64,000 bases of DNA, taken from assembly GCF_900111175.1 (NCBI RefSeq), contig NZ_FOGI01000014.1, positions 149,405-213,404 of the forward strand. Direction: 5' to 3'. Shown here piece after piece: positions 17,678-26,591 of the stretch (position 1 is the stretch's first letter; each line of letters begins with the position of its first letter). The stretch comes from Actinokineospora terrae (lineage in GTDB: Bacteria > Actinomycetota > Actinomycetes > Mycobacteriales > Pseudonocardiaceae). The notes under the pieces were generated by a model. That model had not been told where the DNA came from. It worked only from the letters and a program-made list of their open reading frames with translations, and searched no databases. A program made the translations under genes and the position numbers.

Positions 17678-18646
17678 CTACCCGCTGAGGCCCGCCATCC
17701 GCAGCGCTGATTCCAGCACGTGCCGGCCCCATTCCCGAGCCCGCGCGGCACCGGCGGCGCGGATCTCGTCGAGCTCCTTCGGGTCGTCGAGGAGCTCCAA
17801 GGTGGACGCCCGCAGGGGTGCCAGTTCCGCCACGACCGCCTCGGCGACGGCTTCCTTCAGCTCTCCGTAGGACGAGTACTCGTCGGCGATCTCGATCGGT
17901 GAGCGGCCGACGCACGCCGCGAGGATCTCCAGCAGGTTGGCCAACCCGGGCTGGGTCGTCGGCCGGTACTCGAGTCGCTTCTCGTTGTCGGTGACCGCGC
18001 GCATCACCTTGCGGCGCACCAGGTCCGGGTCGTCGAGCAGGAACACGACGCCCGCGTTGTCCTGAGTGGACTTCGACATCTTGCGCGTCGGGTCGGACAG
18101 GTCCATCACCCGCGCCGCGGTCGGGGCCATCACGGCGCGGGGCACCACGAAGACCTCGCCGAAGGTCGAGTTGAACCGCCGGGCCAGGCTGCGGGCCAGC
18201 TCGACGTGCTGGGTCTGGTCCTGGCCGACCGGCACCTCGGTCGCACCCTGCAAGAGGATGTCCGCCGCCATCAAGACCGGGTAGGTGAGGAGTCCGAGCC
18301 GGACCATCCCCTGGCCGTCGGCGCGCTGCTTGAACTGGGTCATCCGCGCCGCCTCGCCGAACGAGCAGGTGCACTCCAGCACCCAGCTCAGCGCGCCGAG
18401 CTCGCGCACCAGGTCGGACTGGACGAACACCCGGTCCGGTTTGATCCCGGCGGCCAGCAGCACGGCCAGCAGCTCCCGGGACAGCGACCGCAGCCGCGAC
18501 GGGTTGTACGACACCGTCATCGCGTGCAGGTCGCTGACGAAGTACAGGTCACCGGCACTGCCCTCGCGCGCCCACCGGCGGATCGCGCCCAGGTGGTTGC
18601 CGAGATGGGCGTGGCCGGACGGGGTGATCGCCGACAGGCGGGTCAT
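17678..18646 (-). CDS. trpS: Tryptophanyl-tRNA synthetase, attenuator-controlled type
   Basis: A 322-residue class Ic aminoacyl-tRNA synthetase with the HIGH-type motif as HLGNHLGA and the KMSKS motif intact (TRKMSKST). The core EVPVGQDQTQHVELARSLARRFN is characteristic. It charges tRNA-Trp. ATG 18646 follows GAGGAG; the open frame extends upstream, but that part overlaps the leader hairpin and encodes nothing conserved. The leader peptide upstream implies induction when charged tRNA-Trp is scarce. Auxiliary, indolmycin-resistant TrpRS genes in Streptomyces are controlled this way, so this may be an auxiliary rather than the only TrpRS (inference). Confidence 0.92.
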   Translation of the reverse strand: MTRLSAITPSGHAHLGNHLGAIRRWAREGSAGDLYFVSDLHAMTVSYNPSRLRSLSRELLAVLLAAGIKPDRVFVQSDLVRELGALSWVLECTCSFGEAARMTQFKQRADGQGMVRLGLLTYPVLMAADILLQGATEVPVGQDQTQHVELARSLARRFNSTFGEVFVVPRAVMAPTAARVMDLSDPTRKMSKSTQDNAGVVFLLDDPDLVRRKVMRAVTDNEKRLEYRPTTQPGLANLLEILAACVGRSPIEIADEYSSYGELKEAVAEAVVAELAPLRASTLELLDDPKELDEIRAAGAARAREWGRHVLESALRMAGLSG

Positions 18647-18667
18647 CTCTTCGCTCCTCGAAGCCTG

Positions 18668-18709
18668 GGCCGCCCGCCCGGGGTCCCAAGACCGCCCGGG
18701 TGGGCGGCC
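18668..18709 (-). terminator. Attenuator hairpin upstream of trpS
   Basis: Arms at 18668-18682 and 18695-18709 form a 15-bp stem with one mismatch and a 12-nt loop. On the transcript it follows the leader peptide and ends 21 bases before the trpS start. Its 5' arm (GGCCGCC) can pair instead with GGCGGCC in the last codons of the leader peptide (18730-18736), giving a competing antiterminator. There is no U-tract. Confidence 0.75.
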
Positions 18710-18725
18710 TGTGGGGTGCACAACG

Positions 18726-18776
18726 TCAGGGCCGCCGGTCGGTGGCCCACCACAGGGTGACGTTGTGAGTGCTCAT
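18726..18776 (-). CDS. Trp leader peptide (MSTHNVTLWWATDRRP)
   Basis: A 16-codon frame with two adjacent TGG codons at 18747-18752, followed by a stop 16 bases before the attenuator hairpin. This is the classical layout of ribosome-mediated attenuation: stalling at the Trp codons leaves the downstream leader free to form the antiterminator. No Shine-Dalgarno sequence precedes the ATG, and a promoter-like pair ends 8 bases upstream, so the leader transcript may be leaderless. Confidence 0.8.
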   Translation of the reverse strand: MSTHNVTLWWATDRRP

Positions 18777-18784
18777 CACGGCGA

Positions 18785-18814
18785 ACGGTAGCGCAGCCGT
18801 CACGCCGCCTTCAA
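18785..18814 (-). promoter_or_regulatory. Putative promoter for the trpS leader
   Basis: On the minus strand, TTGAAG (18809-18814), an 18-base spacer and TACCGT (18785-18790) resemble -35 and -10 boxes. The -10 ends 8 bases before the leader ATG, consistent with a leaderless start. The -35 overlaps the 3' end of the upstream small gene. Confidence 0.5.
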
Positions 18815-18940
18815 TCGTTTCAGCGCCAGCACCGGGCACCTGCCGCAGCGCGGTTTCGACTGGCAGCACTTCTTCTTGACCTTGCCCGACTTCATCAGCT
18901 TGCGGACGGCCTCGGCGGGCGTGCGCTGCTTCTTCCCCAC
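18800..18940 (-). CDS. Small Cys/Lys-rich protein (46 aa)
   Basis: A short protein whose second half carries KKKCCQSKPRCGRCPVLALK: four Cys in a CC-x5-C-x2-C pattern flanked by many Lys and Arg. I believe similar small basic proteins recur in actinobacteria, but I know no function; metal or nucleic-acid binding is plausible. The GTG at 18940 lies downstream of GGGGAGG; an in-frame GTG at 18949 is an alternative. An iron-box-like sequence lies about 40 bases upstream of the start, which hints at metal-dependent control. Confidence 0.65.
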   Translation of the reverse strand: MGKKQRTPAEAVRKLMKSGKVKKKCCQSKPRCGRCPVLALKRLKAA

Positions 18941-18976
18941 GTCCCCCACCTCCCCGTTCCGGCCAAATCCCGCAAC

Positions 18977-18995
18977 TGAGGTTAGGTTAACCTTC
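18977..18995. promoter_or_regulatory. Candidate IdeR/DtxR iron box
   Basis: TGAGGTTAGGTTAACCTTC matches the 19-bp consensus TWAGGTTAGSCTWACCTWA at 16 positions by eye, including both AGGTTA/ACCT half-sites. It lies between the small Cys-rich gene (minus) and typA (plus). Confidence 0.6.
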
Positions 18996-19142
18996 CTTGA
19001 TCGCGTGCGTGGTGCTGCTCACACCACCCGACGGGGTATCCTGGTGTACGCCATCAGCAGCGCATCCGCTGCGCGGGCGCCCTGCCACGTGACATGCCCG
19101 GGCCGCCCTCAACCGCCAGAGCAAGGAACCGGGAGCACGCGC

Positions 19143-21062
<1,920 letters not shown>

Positions 21063-21078
21063 TCATCTGTGGGATTTC

Positions 21079-21128
21079 ACTGTGGGGCTTGGGTTGCCGA
21101 CATTGCTCGGTGACTCAGGCCCCACAGT
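21079..21128 (+). terminator. Long-loop hairpin after typA
   Basis: ACTGTGGGGC (21079-21088) and its exact complement (21119-21128) form a 10-bp stem with a 30-nt loop, 16 bases after the typA stop and upstream of the Imm1 gene. Confidence 0.45.
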
Positions 21129-21145
21129 TCTAGGCAGGGTGGATC

Positions 21146-21514
21146 GTGCCCAACTCCAACGACATCACTGCACTAGAGGCCACTGCGCTTCTCGACGCCC
21201 TACGCACGGCAGCCAACGGGACGGTGTGGTGGCTCAGCCACATCACCCCTGAGCACGACCATTGCCTCACGGTCGGGGTTCGCGGTCATCTCGGCGCCCT
21301 CACCTGGGACGAGGAGCCTGGCGGCACCTGGATCCCCGCCAACGGCACCAACACCACCCACGCCGACTACTTCACCCCCGACGGCGATCACAATCCCCAA
21401 CTCCCCGGCACTGAGGTGCCTTACGAACTCGTACTGGAAGCCGTCACCGAGTTCATCCACACCGGCGCCCGCCCCCGCTGCGTCGCCTGGATCCAGGTCT
21501 CCGACGCAGCATGA
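21146..21514 (+). CDS. Imm1-family immunity protein (orphan copy)
   Basis: A 122-residue acidic protein with Imm1 features: GHLGALTWDEEPGGTWIP in the middle and ELVLEAVTEFIHTGARPRCVAWI at the end. Its C-terminus resembles that of the Imm1 gene at 21550-21966. Imm1 proteins neutralise polymorphic toxins, often nucleic-acid deaminases and nucleases. It converges on the toxin/immunity pair from the other strand, so it could be a second immunity factor or a remnant of an older cassette. Confidence 0.75.
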   Translation: MPNSNDITALEATALLDALRTAANGTVWWLSHITPEHDHCLTVGVRGHLGALTWDEEPGGTWIPANGTNTTHADYFTPDGDHNPQLPGTEVPYELVLEAVTEFIHTGARPRCVAWIQVSDAA

Positions 21515-21549
21515 GATTGACCGCCGCGTTTCCTGACTTGCAATGGTCT

Positions 21550-21966
21550 TCACGTCGCCTTGCCGTGCATGGCTATCCATTTGATGGATGACGGCCGATC
21601 GCCGGTCGCGAGGAACTCCAGTGCGGCTCGGCGAACGTCCCCGAAAGGGATTTCACTGCGAGCGGGCACTGGCCGTTCGTGGCTCATGTAGTCGTAGCTG
21701 AGCAACTCGTCTCCTGCGCCGTCGCCCTGGCTGAACCACAAGCCTGGCCAGGAACCACCGGAGAAGGTGAGCGCTCCGAGATCGTTGTTCACACCCACAC
21801 CAAACTCGAGCGCGTCAGAGTCGCCGTCCACGTACCACTGCATGAGCAGTGGGAGGTCGTACTCACGCGACTCGGCCTGAACACGGTCCATGAGCGCGAT
21901 GACGTCGTCAGGAGTTCGGAGGAGCACAGGGTCGCCGTCCTCGAAATATGCCCTGATCGCGATCAT
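21550..21966 (-). CDS. Imm1-family immunity protein for the deaminase toxin
   Basis: A 138-residue, acidic protein (about 19 Asp/Glu in the first 70 residues). It has LEFGVGVNNDLGALTFSGGSWPGLWFSQGD and the C-terminal DVRRAALEFLATGDRPSSIKWI expected of Imm1. ATG 21966 follows GGGGAGG and overlaps the toxin stop in an ATGA, so the antitoxin is translated right after the toxin. Cognate inhibition of the deaminase is inferred from this coupling. Confidence 0.82.
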   Translation of the reverse strand: MIAIRAYFEDGDPVLLRTPDDVIALMDRVQAESREYDLPLLMQWYVDGDSDALEFGVGVNNDLGALTFSGGSWPGLWFSQGDGAGDELLSYDYMSHERPVPARSEIPFGDVRRAALEFLATGDRPSSIKWIAMHGKAT

Positions 21967-22676
21967 GGATTCGCCTCCCCGTGGTAAATGGCGTGAAACC
22001 CACCGGATCCGTGGATCGTCATAGTGTAGCCGCGAGGCAGGATTCTCGGCACCAGGGTATCGCATCCCCATTCCCCGACGCAGGGAATGTTGTTGATTGC
22101 CAACTCCACCCGCATGATCTTGTTGTTCCGCATGTGCACAGCGAGCTTGACCTCCACATCAGCAGCAGTCAGCGGGACCTTCTTCTCAGGCTGGCCATAG
22201 AACCACTCGACCGCCTCGTAATATTTGCTGTCCCATCCGCTGACTTCCTCTCTTACCACGCCATCCGATCCCAGCCACCTGCCATGCGTTTTCGCCGCTG
22301 GTCGTCGACGCACACCGTTAGCGACGCGCGGAAGGTCCGGTGGAAGTCCGACGCGCAAGCCATGTCCGACGGTTGCCGGGAACTCTGACGACGAGCCTGA
22401 TCTCGCCGCGGAGGCGGGCGGGCTTCGATGATGGTCCAAGGAGACCTGCGCAGCCACCATGGCCTGGTCAAGCAGTGCGTCCAGGACTTGTAGGCCCTGC
22501 TCTGCGCGACCGAGCGCCTCGTTGATCCTCACTGCTCGCCGGGTAGGGCCCAAGATCTCGACGACATCCCGTTCAACCGTATCCAACTCTCGCTGGCACA
22601 GCCTCAAGAGCCGCTGGAGATCAGCAAGTGATGCGACAAGGCCCGCTAGGCGGTGAACGCTGTCAGCGATGGACAA
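21963..22676 (-). CDS. DddA/SCP1.201-like cytidine deaminase toxin
   Basis: A 237-residue protein with two parts. Residues 1-85 are a helical region (LADLQRLLRLCQRELDTVER) of the kind found in front of actinobacterial polymorphic toxins. Residues ~125-237 resemble the SCP1.201/DddA-like deaminase domain: DVEVKLAVHMRNNKIMRV, then ELAINNIPCVGEWGCDTLVP and RILPRGYTMTIHG. The second motif supplies Cys199 and Cys205; Glu175 would be the catalytic Glu. The usual zinc-ligand His before the Glu aligns with Asp173, which is odd. No signal peptide; the start is a TTG with no clear ribosome-binding site. Confidence 0.75.
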   Translation of the reverse strand: MSIADSVHRLAGLVASLADLQRLLRLCQRELDTVERDVVEILGPTRRAVRINEALGRAEQGLQVLDALLDQAMVAAQVSLDHHRSPPASAARSGSSSEFPATVGHGLRVGLPPDLPRVANGVRRRPAAKTHGRWLGSDGVVREEVSGWDSKYYEAVEWFYGQPEKKVPLTAADVEVKLAVHMRNNKIMRVELAINNIPCVGEWGCDTLVPRILPRGYTMTIHGSGGFHAIYHGEANP

Positions 22677-22686
22677 GGCGGAGTGG

Positions 22687-23286
22687 TCAACGGGTGAAGG
22701 TGAAGAGGTGTTGGTCGGGTTGGAGGGGTTGGGGCGGGGTGGTGAGGCGGTGGACGCCGACGCCGAAGTCTTCTGTGGGGGAGGAGAGCCAGGTTCGGGT
22801 GAAGTGGTGTTGTTCGAACCAGGCGCAGATGGTGGGGACCAGGTCTGGGCGGCGGCGGGTTCGGGTCCAGATGATGGTGTTGGTGGTCAGTTGGGGAGCC
22901 AGGTCGATTGTGCGTTTGATGTCGGCGTCGGGGATGTTGCCGAAGATGCCGCAGAGGAGGACTAGGTCGGATTGGGTGGCGTTGGTGGTGTTGCCTGCGT
23001 CGCCGGTGATGATTTCTGTGTGGAGGCCGCGAGCGGTTTCGGTTGCTATGGCGGTGTTTCTGGGGTCCAGCGCGACGAGGCGGGGGGGGACGGCGTGGCG
23101 GCGGGGGTGGGTGGGGAGGACACCGAAGATGTCGCGGGCTTGGCCTGCGCAGAGGCTGAGAACGGAGATCGGCCCCGGCGGCGCGGCGTCGAAGAACGCG
23201 GCGATCTGGCCTTGGACGGCCTTGAGGCGGCGCGACAGGGTGGAAGTGGGGTCGTCGTAGTCGTCGTGCCAGGTTTGCCAGTCCAT
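22687..23286 (-). CDS. Class I SAM-dependent methyltransferase-like protein
   Basis: A 199-residue protein whose VLSLCAGQARDIFGVL is the glycine-poor equivalent of SAM motif I, followed by PRLVALDPRNTAIA (motif II) and EIITGDAGNTTNA. It belongs to a common actinobacterial family starting MDWQTWHDDYDDPTSTLSRRL, with no known substrate. It is the gene directly upstream of the toxin (10-base gap), so it could be co-transcribed with it. The middle part is rich in Thr. Confidence 0.65.
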   Translation of the reverse strand: MDWQTWHDDYDDPTSTLSRRLKAVQGQIAAFFDAAPPGPISVLSLCAGQARDIFGVLPTHPRRHAVPPRLVALDPRNTAIATETARGLHTEIITGDAGNTTNATQSDLVLLCGIFGNIPDADIKRTIDLAPQLTTNTIIWTRTRRRPDLVPTICAWFEQHHFTRTWLSSPTEDFGVGVHRLTTPPQPLQPDQHLFTFTR

Positions 23287-23349
23287 GGACGCAAGCTACG
23301 GCACCCGCGGGGCTGCTGGCCCGGGGCGCTGGGGGGCGCCCCGGGGAGG

Positions 23350-23532
23350 TCAGCGGGTGAGGGTGGTGAGGAACTGGGGCCAGTTCGGGGTGGTGAGGGT
23401 GGCGGTGGGGTTCTTGGAGTCGCGGATCGCCACGGGGTTGCCTTGGGTGAAGCGGACTTCGACGCAGTTGTCGTTGGCGCCGCCGCTGTAGGTGCTCTTG
23501 AACCAACCGGTGTCTTGGGGACCGACGTTCAT
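23350..23532 (-). CDS. DUF397 protein
   Basis: A 60-residue protein matching DUF397: WFKSTYSGGANDNCVEVRF, then VAIRDSKNP and a C-terminal WPQFLTTL. Such genes nearly always sit next to an XRE regulator of the DUF5753 type, as here. ATG 23532 overlaps the regulator's stop by four bases. In Streptomyces some pairs (the BldB/WhiJ-related group) influence development or act as toxin/antitoxin-like modules; the role here is unknown. Confidence 0.9.
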   Translation of the reverse strand: MNVGPQDTGWFKSTYSGGANDNCVEVRFTQGNPVAIRDSKNPTATLTTPNWPQFLTTLTR

Positions 23533-24404
23533 TTGTGGAACCTTTCCCTATTCGTGGAAACCAGTTTCAGGCTGTCATCACGACTCAGGGCCAGGTCGCC
23601 GAGGCGGGCGAAGGCACGGGCCATTCGCTCCGTGTCTTCCGAGCTATCCATGTAGGTCGAGGGGCCGTAGATCACCGGCATGAAGCCGATGGGCCTGAGC
23701 AACTCCCCGAAGCCGAACAGCACGAAGCCGCCGTTCTGCGCCGGGTTGTCCCAAGTGGATGTGGGAATGATCCGCACGTCCAGGTTCTCGTGCGCCGAGA
23801 CCAAGTCGAGGATGTACTGGCACTGTTCGACCATCACCTGCGGCGAGCCAACACCCGCGTTGAACGTGTCTTCGGTGAAGAAGAGGCTGATCCGCTTCGG
23901 CTCAGCCGAGTCGAACACGAGCTGCTGCCGCTTGAGTCGGAAGGCGGCTCGACCGGCGCGGACCTGATCGTCCAGCTCGTCCTGCCAGACGCCTTCAGTC
24001 GCACGGATCAGCGCTTCCGCGTAGCCAACACTCTGGACCAGAGCGGGGAAGACACCGTTCTCGTAGGCCTGGATCGACTCGGCCTTGGCTTCCAGGTAGG
24101 CGACGCGGCGCCAGGATTCTGGGCCCAGGTCGGTGTAGGGGTCGCCGGTGGGGGACTTTCTTGCTTCGGCGCCTAGGGATTCGAGTTCGGAGAGGCGGTC
24201 GCCGGTGGCGCCCAGGTACTTGGCGAGGGTGGTGAGTTCCTCGGCGGTGAAGGTGGCGCGGCCTTCCAGCAAGTTCATCAGGCGCTGGCGGGGTTTGCCG
24301 ACGTGCTTGGCGGCGGCCTCCAGGGAGATGCCCGCGTCCGAGCGGAGCTGGGCCAGGGCCACGCCGAGGAAGACTCGGGGCATGGTGGCTGCGCCCTTCG
24401 CCAT
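23529..24404 (-). CDS. XRE-family regulator with DUF5753 domain
   Basis: A 291-residue protein. Residues ~12-65 are a helix-turn-helix (LRSDAGISLEAAAKHVGKPRQRLMNLLEG) and the rest is the DUF5753 ligand-like domain, with AYENGVFPALVQSVGYAEAL and the C-terminal YMDSSEDTERMARAFARL. ATG 24404 follows AGGAGGACCG. It is divergent from the 64-residue gene; two near-identical palindromic sites upstream (24494-24533) are probably its operators. Confidence 0.88.
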   Translation of the reverse strand: MAKGAATMPRVFLGVALAQLRSDAGISLEAAAKHVGKPRQRLMNLLEGRATFTAEELTTLAKYLGATGDRLSELESLGAEARKSPTGDPYTDLGPESWRRVAYLEAKAESIQAYENGVFPALVQSVGYAEALIRATEGVWQDELDDQVRAGRAAFRLKRQQLVFDSAEPKRISLFFTEDTFNAGVGSPQVMVEQCQYILDLVSAHENLDVRIIPTSTWDNPAQNGGFVLFGFGELLRPIGFMPVIYGPSTYMDSSEDTERMARAFARLGDLALSRDDSLKLVSTNRERFHK

Positions 24405-24470
24405 CGGTCCTCCTGTCGTCGTGGGCACGGCTACCGCCATCCCACCATCTCGTTGCGCCCGGGGAAACTT

Positions 24471-24484
24471 CCCCCGATCGGGGG
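24471..24484. repeat. 14-bp palindrome shared with 61862-61875
   Basis: CCCCCGATCGGGGG is a perfect palindrome. The identical sequence occurs in the sbcD/rmuC divergent region at 61862. Here it lies between the XRE regulator start and its likely operators. Confidence 0.6.
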
Positions 24485-24493
24485 TCTGTCGAG

Positions 24494-24533
24494 GGATGCA
24501 TGTACCCCCTACATTATGGGATACATGTAACCC
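24494..24533. promoter_or_regulatory. Twin palindromic operators in the XRE divergent region
   Basis: GGGATGCATGTACCC (24494-24508) and GGGATACATGTAACCC (24518-24533) are near copies of one pseudo-palindrome, GGGWTRCATGTAWCCC, centred 24-25 bases apart. They are the natural binding sites for the divergent XRE/DUF5753 regulator. Confidence 0.6.
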
Positions 24534-24611
24534 ACAACGCCGGGCCCGCCTTCGCAGCGTAGTCAGTGATCAGCGGAGCGCGATCCCGACCCCACCCCCG
24601 AAAGGAAGCCC

Positions 24612-24806
24612 ATGCGGCACGCCCCGATCGTCGTCGACACCTTCGTCACCATCAACGCGGACTGCGTCATGCGCGCCGAGACCGGCAGCGACGGCGTCGA
24701 GGTCCACTTCAACGAAAGCATCACCGGCCAGGACTTCACCATGCGCTTCACCCGCGACGCCCTGGAGACCCTGATCAGCGTCTGCAGCACCGAACTCGCC
24801 GCCTGA
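24612..24806 (+). CDS. Small unknown protein divergent from the XRE/DUF397 pair
   Basis: A 64-residue acidic protein behind GAAAGGA. It contains ADCVMRAETGSDGVEVHFNE and a C-terminal FTRDALETLISVCSTELAA helix. I do not recognise a family. Small genes opposite XRE/DUF397 pairs are usual in Streptomyces and relatives, so it is likely the regulator's target. Confidence 0.6.
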   Translation: MRHAPIVVDTFVTINADCVMRAETGSDGVEVHFNESITGQDFTMRFTRDALETLISVCSTELAA

Positions 24807-24858
24807 GGGCCGCCACGGGTGTGCCGCCACCCCGGGCGGCACACCCCGGGACGGCCCT
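24806..24858. terminator. Bidirectional compound hairpin terminator
   Basis: A 12-bp perfect stem GGGTGTGCCGCC (24817-24828) with its complement (24835-24846) and a 6-nt loop is flanked by a further 7-bp pairing (24806-24812 with 24852-24858). It separates the 64-aa gene from the convergent NUDIX gene. Confidence 0.75.
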
Positions 24859-24864
24859 GGAAAG

Positions 24865-25245
24865 TCAGGCCAGGAGCGCCCGCAGGTCCGGGAGCAGGGC
24901 CTCGTCAGCCGGGAGCCAGGTCACCGTGGACAACTCTGCCGCAGCGAGCCACCTCAACGTCCGGTGTTCGCGGGCTGTGGGTTCGCCGTCTATCAGTTGC
25001 GCCGCATAGACCCTGAGGACGAGGTCTTCGCGCAAGGGGATGTCCGCGCCGACCCTCTCCCCCACCTTCACCGTTACGCCTAGCTCTTCCATGCACTCGC
25101 GTACGACAGCCTCTTCGTCCGTCTCCCCCGGCTCCACGCGACCACCGGGTACCTCCCACATCCCAGCCACCTCTGGCGGGAACGCGCGCTCTTGCGCCAA
25201 GAGACCTTGCGGGCCAACGATCGCCGTTCCCACTACTACGAGCAT
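24865..25245 (-). CDS. NUDIX (MutT-like) nucleotide pyrophosphohydrolase
   Basis: A 126-residue protein with a full NUDIX box GGRVEPGETDEEAVVRECME-ELGV (G-x5-E-x7-RE-x2-EE-x-G). The preceding AIVGPQGLLAQERAFPPEVAGMWEVPGG fits the small MutT/CTP-pyrophosphohydrolase group that cleans oxidised or unusual nucleotides. The start at 25245 is favoured by AAGGA eight bases upstream; ATG 25254, two bases after the kinase stop, would add three residues. Confidence 0.85.
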   Translation of the reverse strand: MLVVVGTAIVGPQGLLAQERAFPPEVAGMWEVPGGRVEPGETDEEAVVRECMEELGVTVKVGERVGADIPLREDLVLRVYAAQLIDGEPTAREHRTLRWLAAAELSTVTWLPADEALLPDLRALLA

Positions 25246-25256
25246 GCGGGACATCC

Positions 25257-26591
25257 TTACGACAGGGACGTCGTTCGCCAACTCACCAGGAAGCGCGCGC
25301 CACCCTCCGGCGACTCCGCCACACGCACTGTCCCGCCGCGCCTGCGGATCACCTCCGCGACTAGAGCCAATCCGAGGCCGGTTCCGCCACTACTGCGCGC
25401 GCGGTCGTCCTGGACTCGGTAAAACCGGTCGAACACGCGCTGGCGGTGCTCGGCCGCGATACCCGAGCCGTCGTCGTCCACTACGAGTCTGGTGACGGTG
25501 GGGCCGCTGATGACCGTGACCGTGATCAGGGAGCGCGCGTGGCGGACGGCGTTCCTCAGAAGGTTGTCCAGGACTAGGTCCACCTCGTTGTGGGCGGCCC
25601 AGACCCAGGACAGTCCTGCCGGGGTGTGGACTACGACCTCGGGGCCGTCGTCGGAGGAGCAGCGGGTGGCGGCGGCGTGAGCGGCCGCTGTTAGGTCTAC
25701 CGGCTCTGCTGGGGGGACCTCGCCTGCATCAGAACGGGCCAGGGTGAGTAGGCCGTCGACTAGGGCTGACAGCCGCTCGGACTCGTGGACGACGTCGGTC
25801 AGGACCTCTTGGGACAGCTCCGGGTCGGGGTGCCGGACCGCGACCTCAGCCTGGACGCGGATTGAGGCGACCGGGGATCGGAGCTCGTGGGCCGCGTCGC
25901 CGGTGAAGCGTCTTAGCCTGTCTGCGGCTTCGTCGCGTCGGGCCAAGAGGTCGTTGAGGGCTCCGGCGAGGGCGTGCAGTTCATCGTGTGACGACGGCAG
26001 GGGCAAACGTTTGCCTGCCCCTAGTCGGGTCGCAGCTGCGCGCATTCTTTGCACTGGTCGGAGGGCCGATCGCACGGCGAACCAGGTCGCTAGAGCGCTG
26101 GCAGCGGCAACGATGATCGCGGCGACCAAGAGCCACCGGAGAGCGCTACCGTGCGCGGCCGCGTAGCCGGGCAGGCCAGCGCCTACGACTACCAGGCGTT
26201 GAGAGCCGTCAGGGCCGGTCGCGATGGTGCCCTGCCAGCGCGTGGGTGGGGTGTCTGAGAGGCGTAGGACGGGCGTACCGGCCTTGAGGACCCTCACGTC
26301 GGCAGGTGAGAGCAACGGCGCTGGCTTGCCGTCTACGGGCGTGCCCGCGGTGTCGAGAACATGCACGTTGATGTTGGGCGTGCCGGATGAGGGCGCCTTG
26401 CCTTCAGCTACCGCCGTAAGAGCCGCGGATAGCACTGGCGCGAGTTCGTCGTCAGTAGACCTGACCAGCAGCGGTCCGATCATGCGGCTGGTCAGCAAGG
26501 CCAGCACTACCAGCACCGCGAGCGTGACGGCCGTGGCGACGGTCGTGACTCGGAAGCGCATAGAGCGGCGCCGCCACAGCAGGCCGATCAC
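25257..26591 (-). CDS. Two-component sensor histidine kinase
   Basis: A 444-residue membrane kinase. It has a TM helix near residue 20 (VTTVATAVTLAVLVVLALLT), an extracytoplasmic sensor region of ~110 residues, and a second TM (WLLVAAIIVAAASALATWF). Then follow a HAMP linker, the H-box FTGDAAHELRSPVASIRVQA, the N-box LDNLLRNAVRHA and the G-boxes DDGSGIAAEH and SGGTGLGLALV. The GTG start (26591) overlaps the response-regulator stop in a GTGA; an ATG at 26561 is an alternative. It signals to the OmpR-type regulator just upstream. Confidence 0.92.
   Translation of the reverse strand: MIGLLWRRRSMRFRVTTVATAVTLAVLVVLALLTSRMIGPLLVRSTDDELAPVLSAALTAVAEGKAPSSGTPNINVHVLDTAGTPVDGKPAPLLSPADVRVLKAGTPVLRLSDTPPTRWQGTIATGPDGSQRLVVVGAGLPGYAAAHGSALRWLLVAAIIVAAASALATWFAVRSALRPVQRMRAAATRLGAGKRLPLPSSHDELHALAGALNDLLARRDEAADRLRRFTGDAAHELRSPVASIRVQAEVAVRHPDPELSQEVLTDVVHESERLSALVDGLLTLARSDAGEVPPAEPVDLTAAAHAAATRCSSDDGPEVVVHTPAGLSWVWAAHNEVDLVLDNLLRNAVRHARSLITVTVISGPTVTRLVVDDDGSGIAAEHRQRVFDRFYRVQDDRARSSGGTGLGLALVAEVIRRRGGTVRVAESPEGGARFLVSWRTTSLS

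Noticed and set aside
18647..18721. N-terminal extension of trpS to an upstream ATG
   Set aside because: The extension translates the attenuator hairpin and is not conserved in TrpS; the ATG at 18646 has a good ribosome-binding site.
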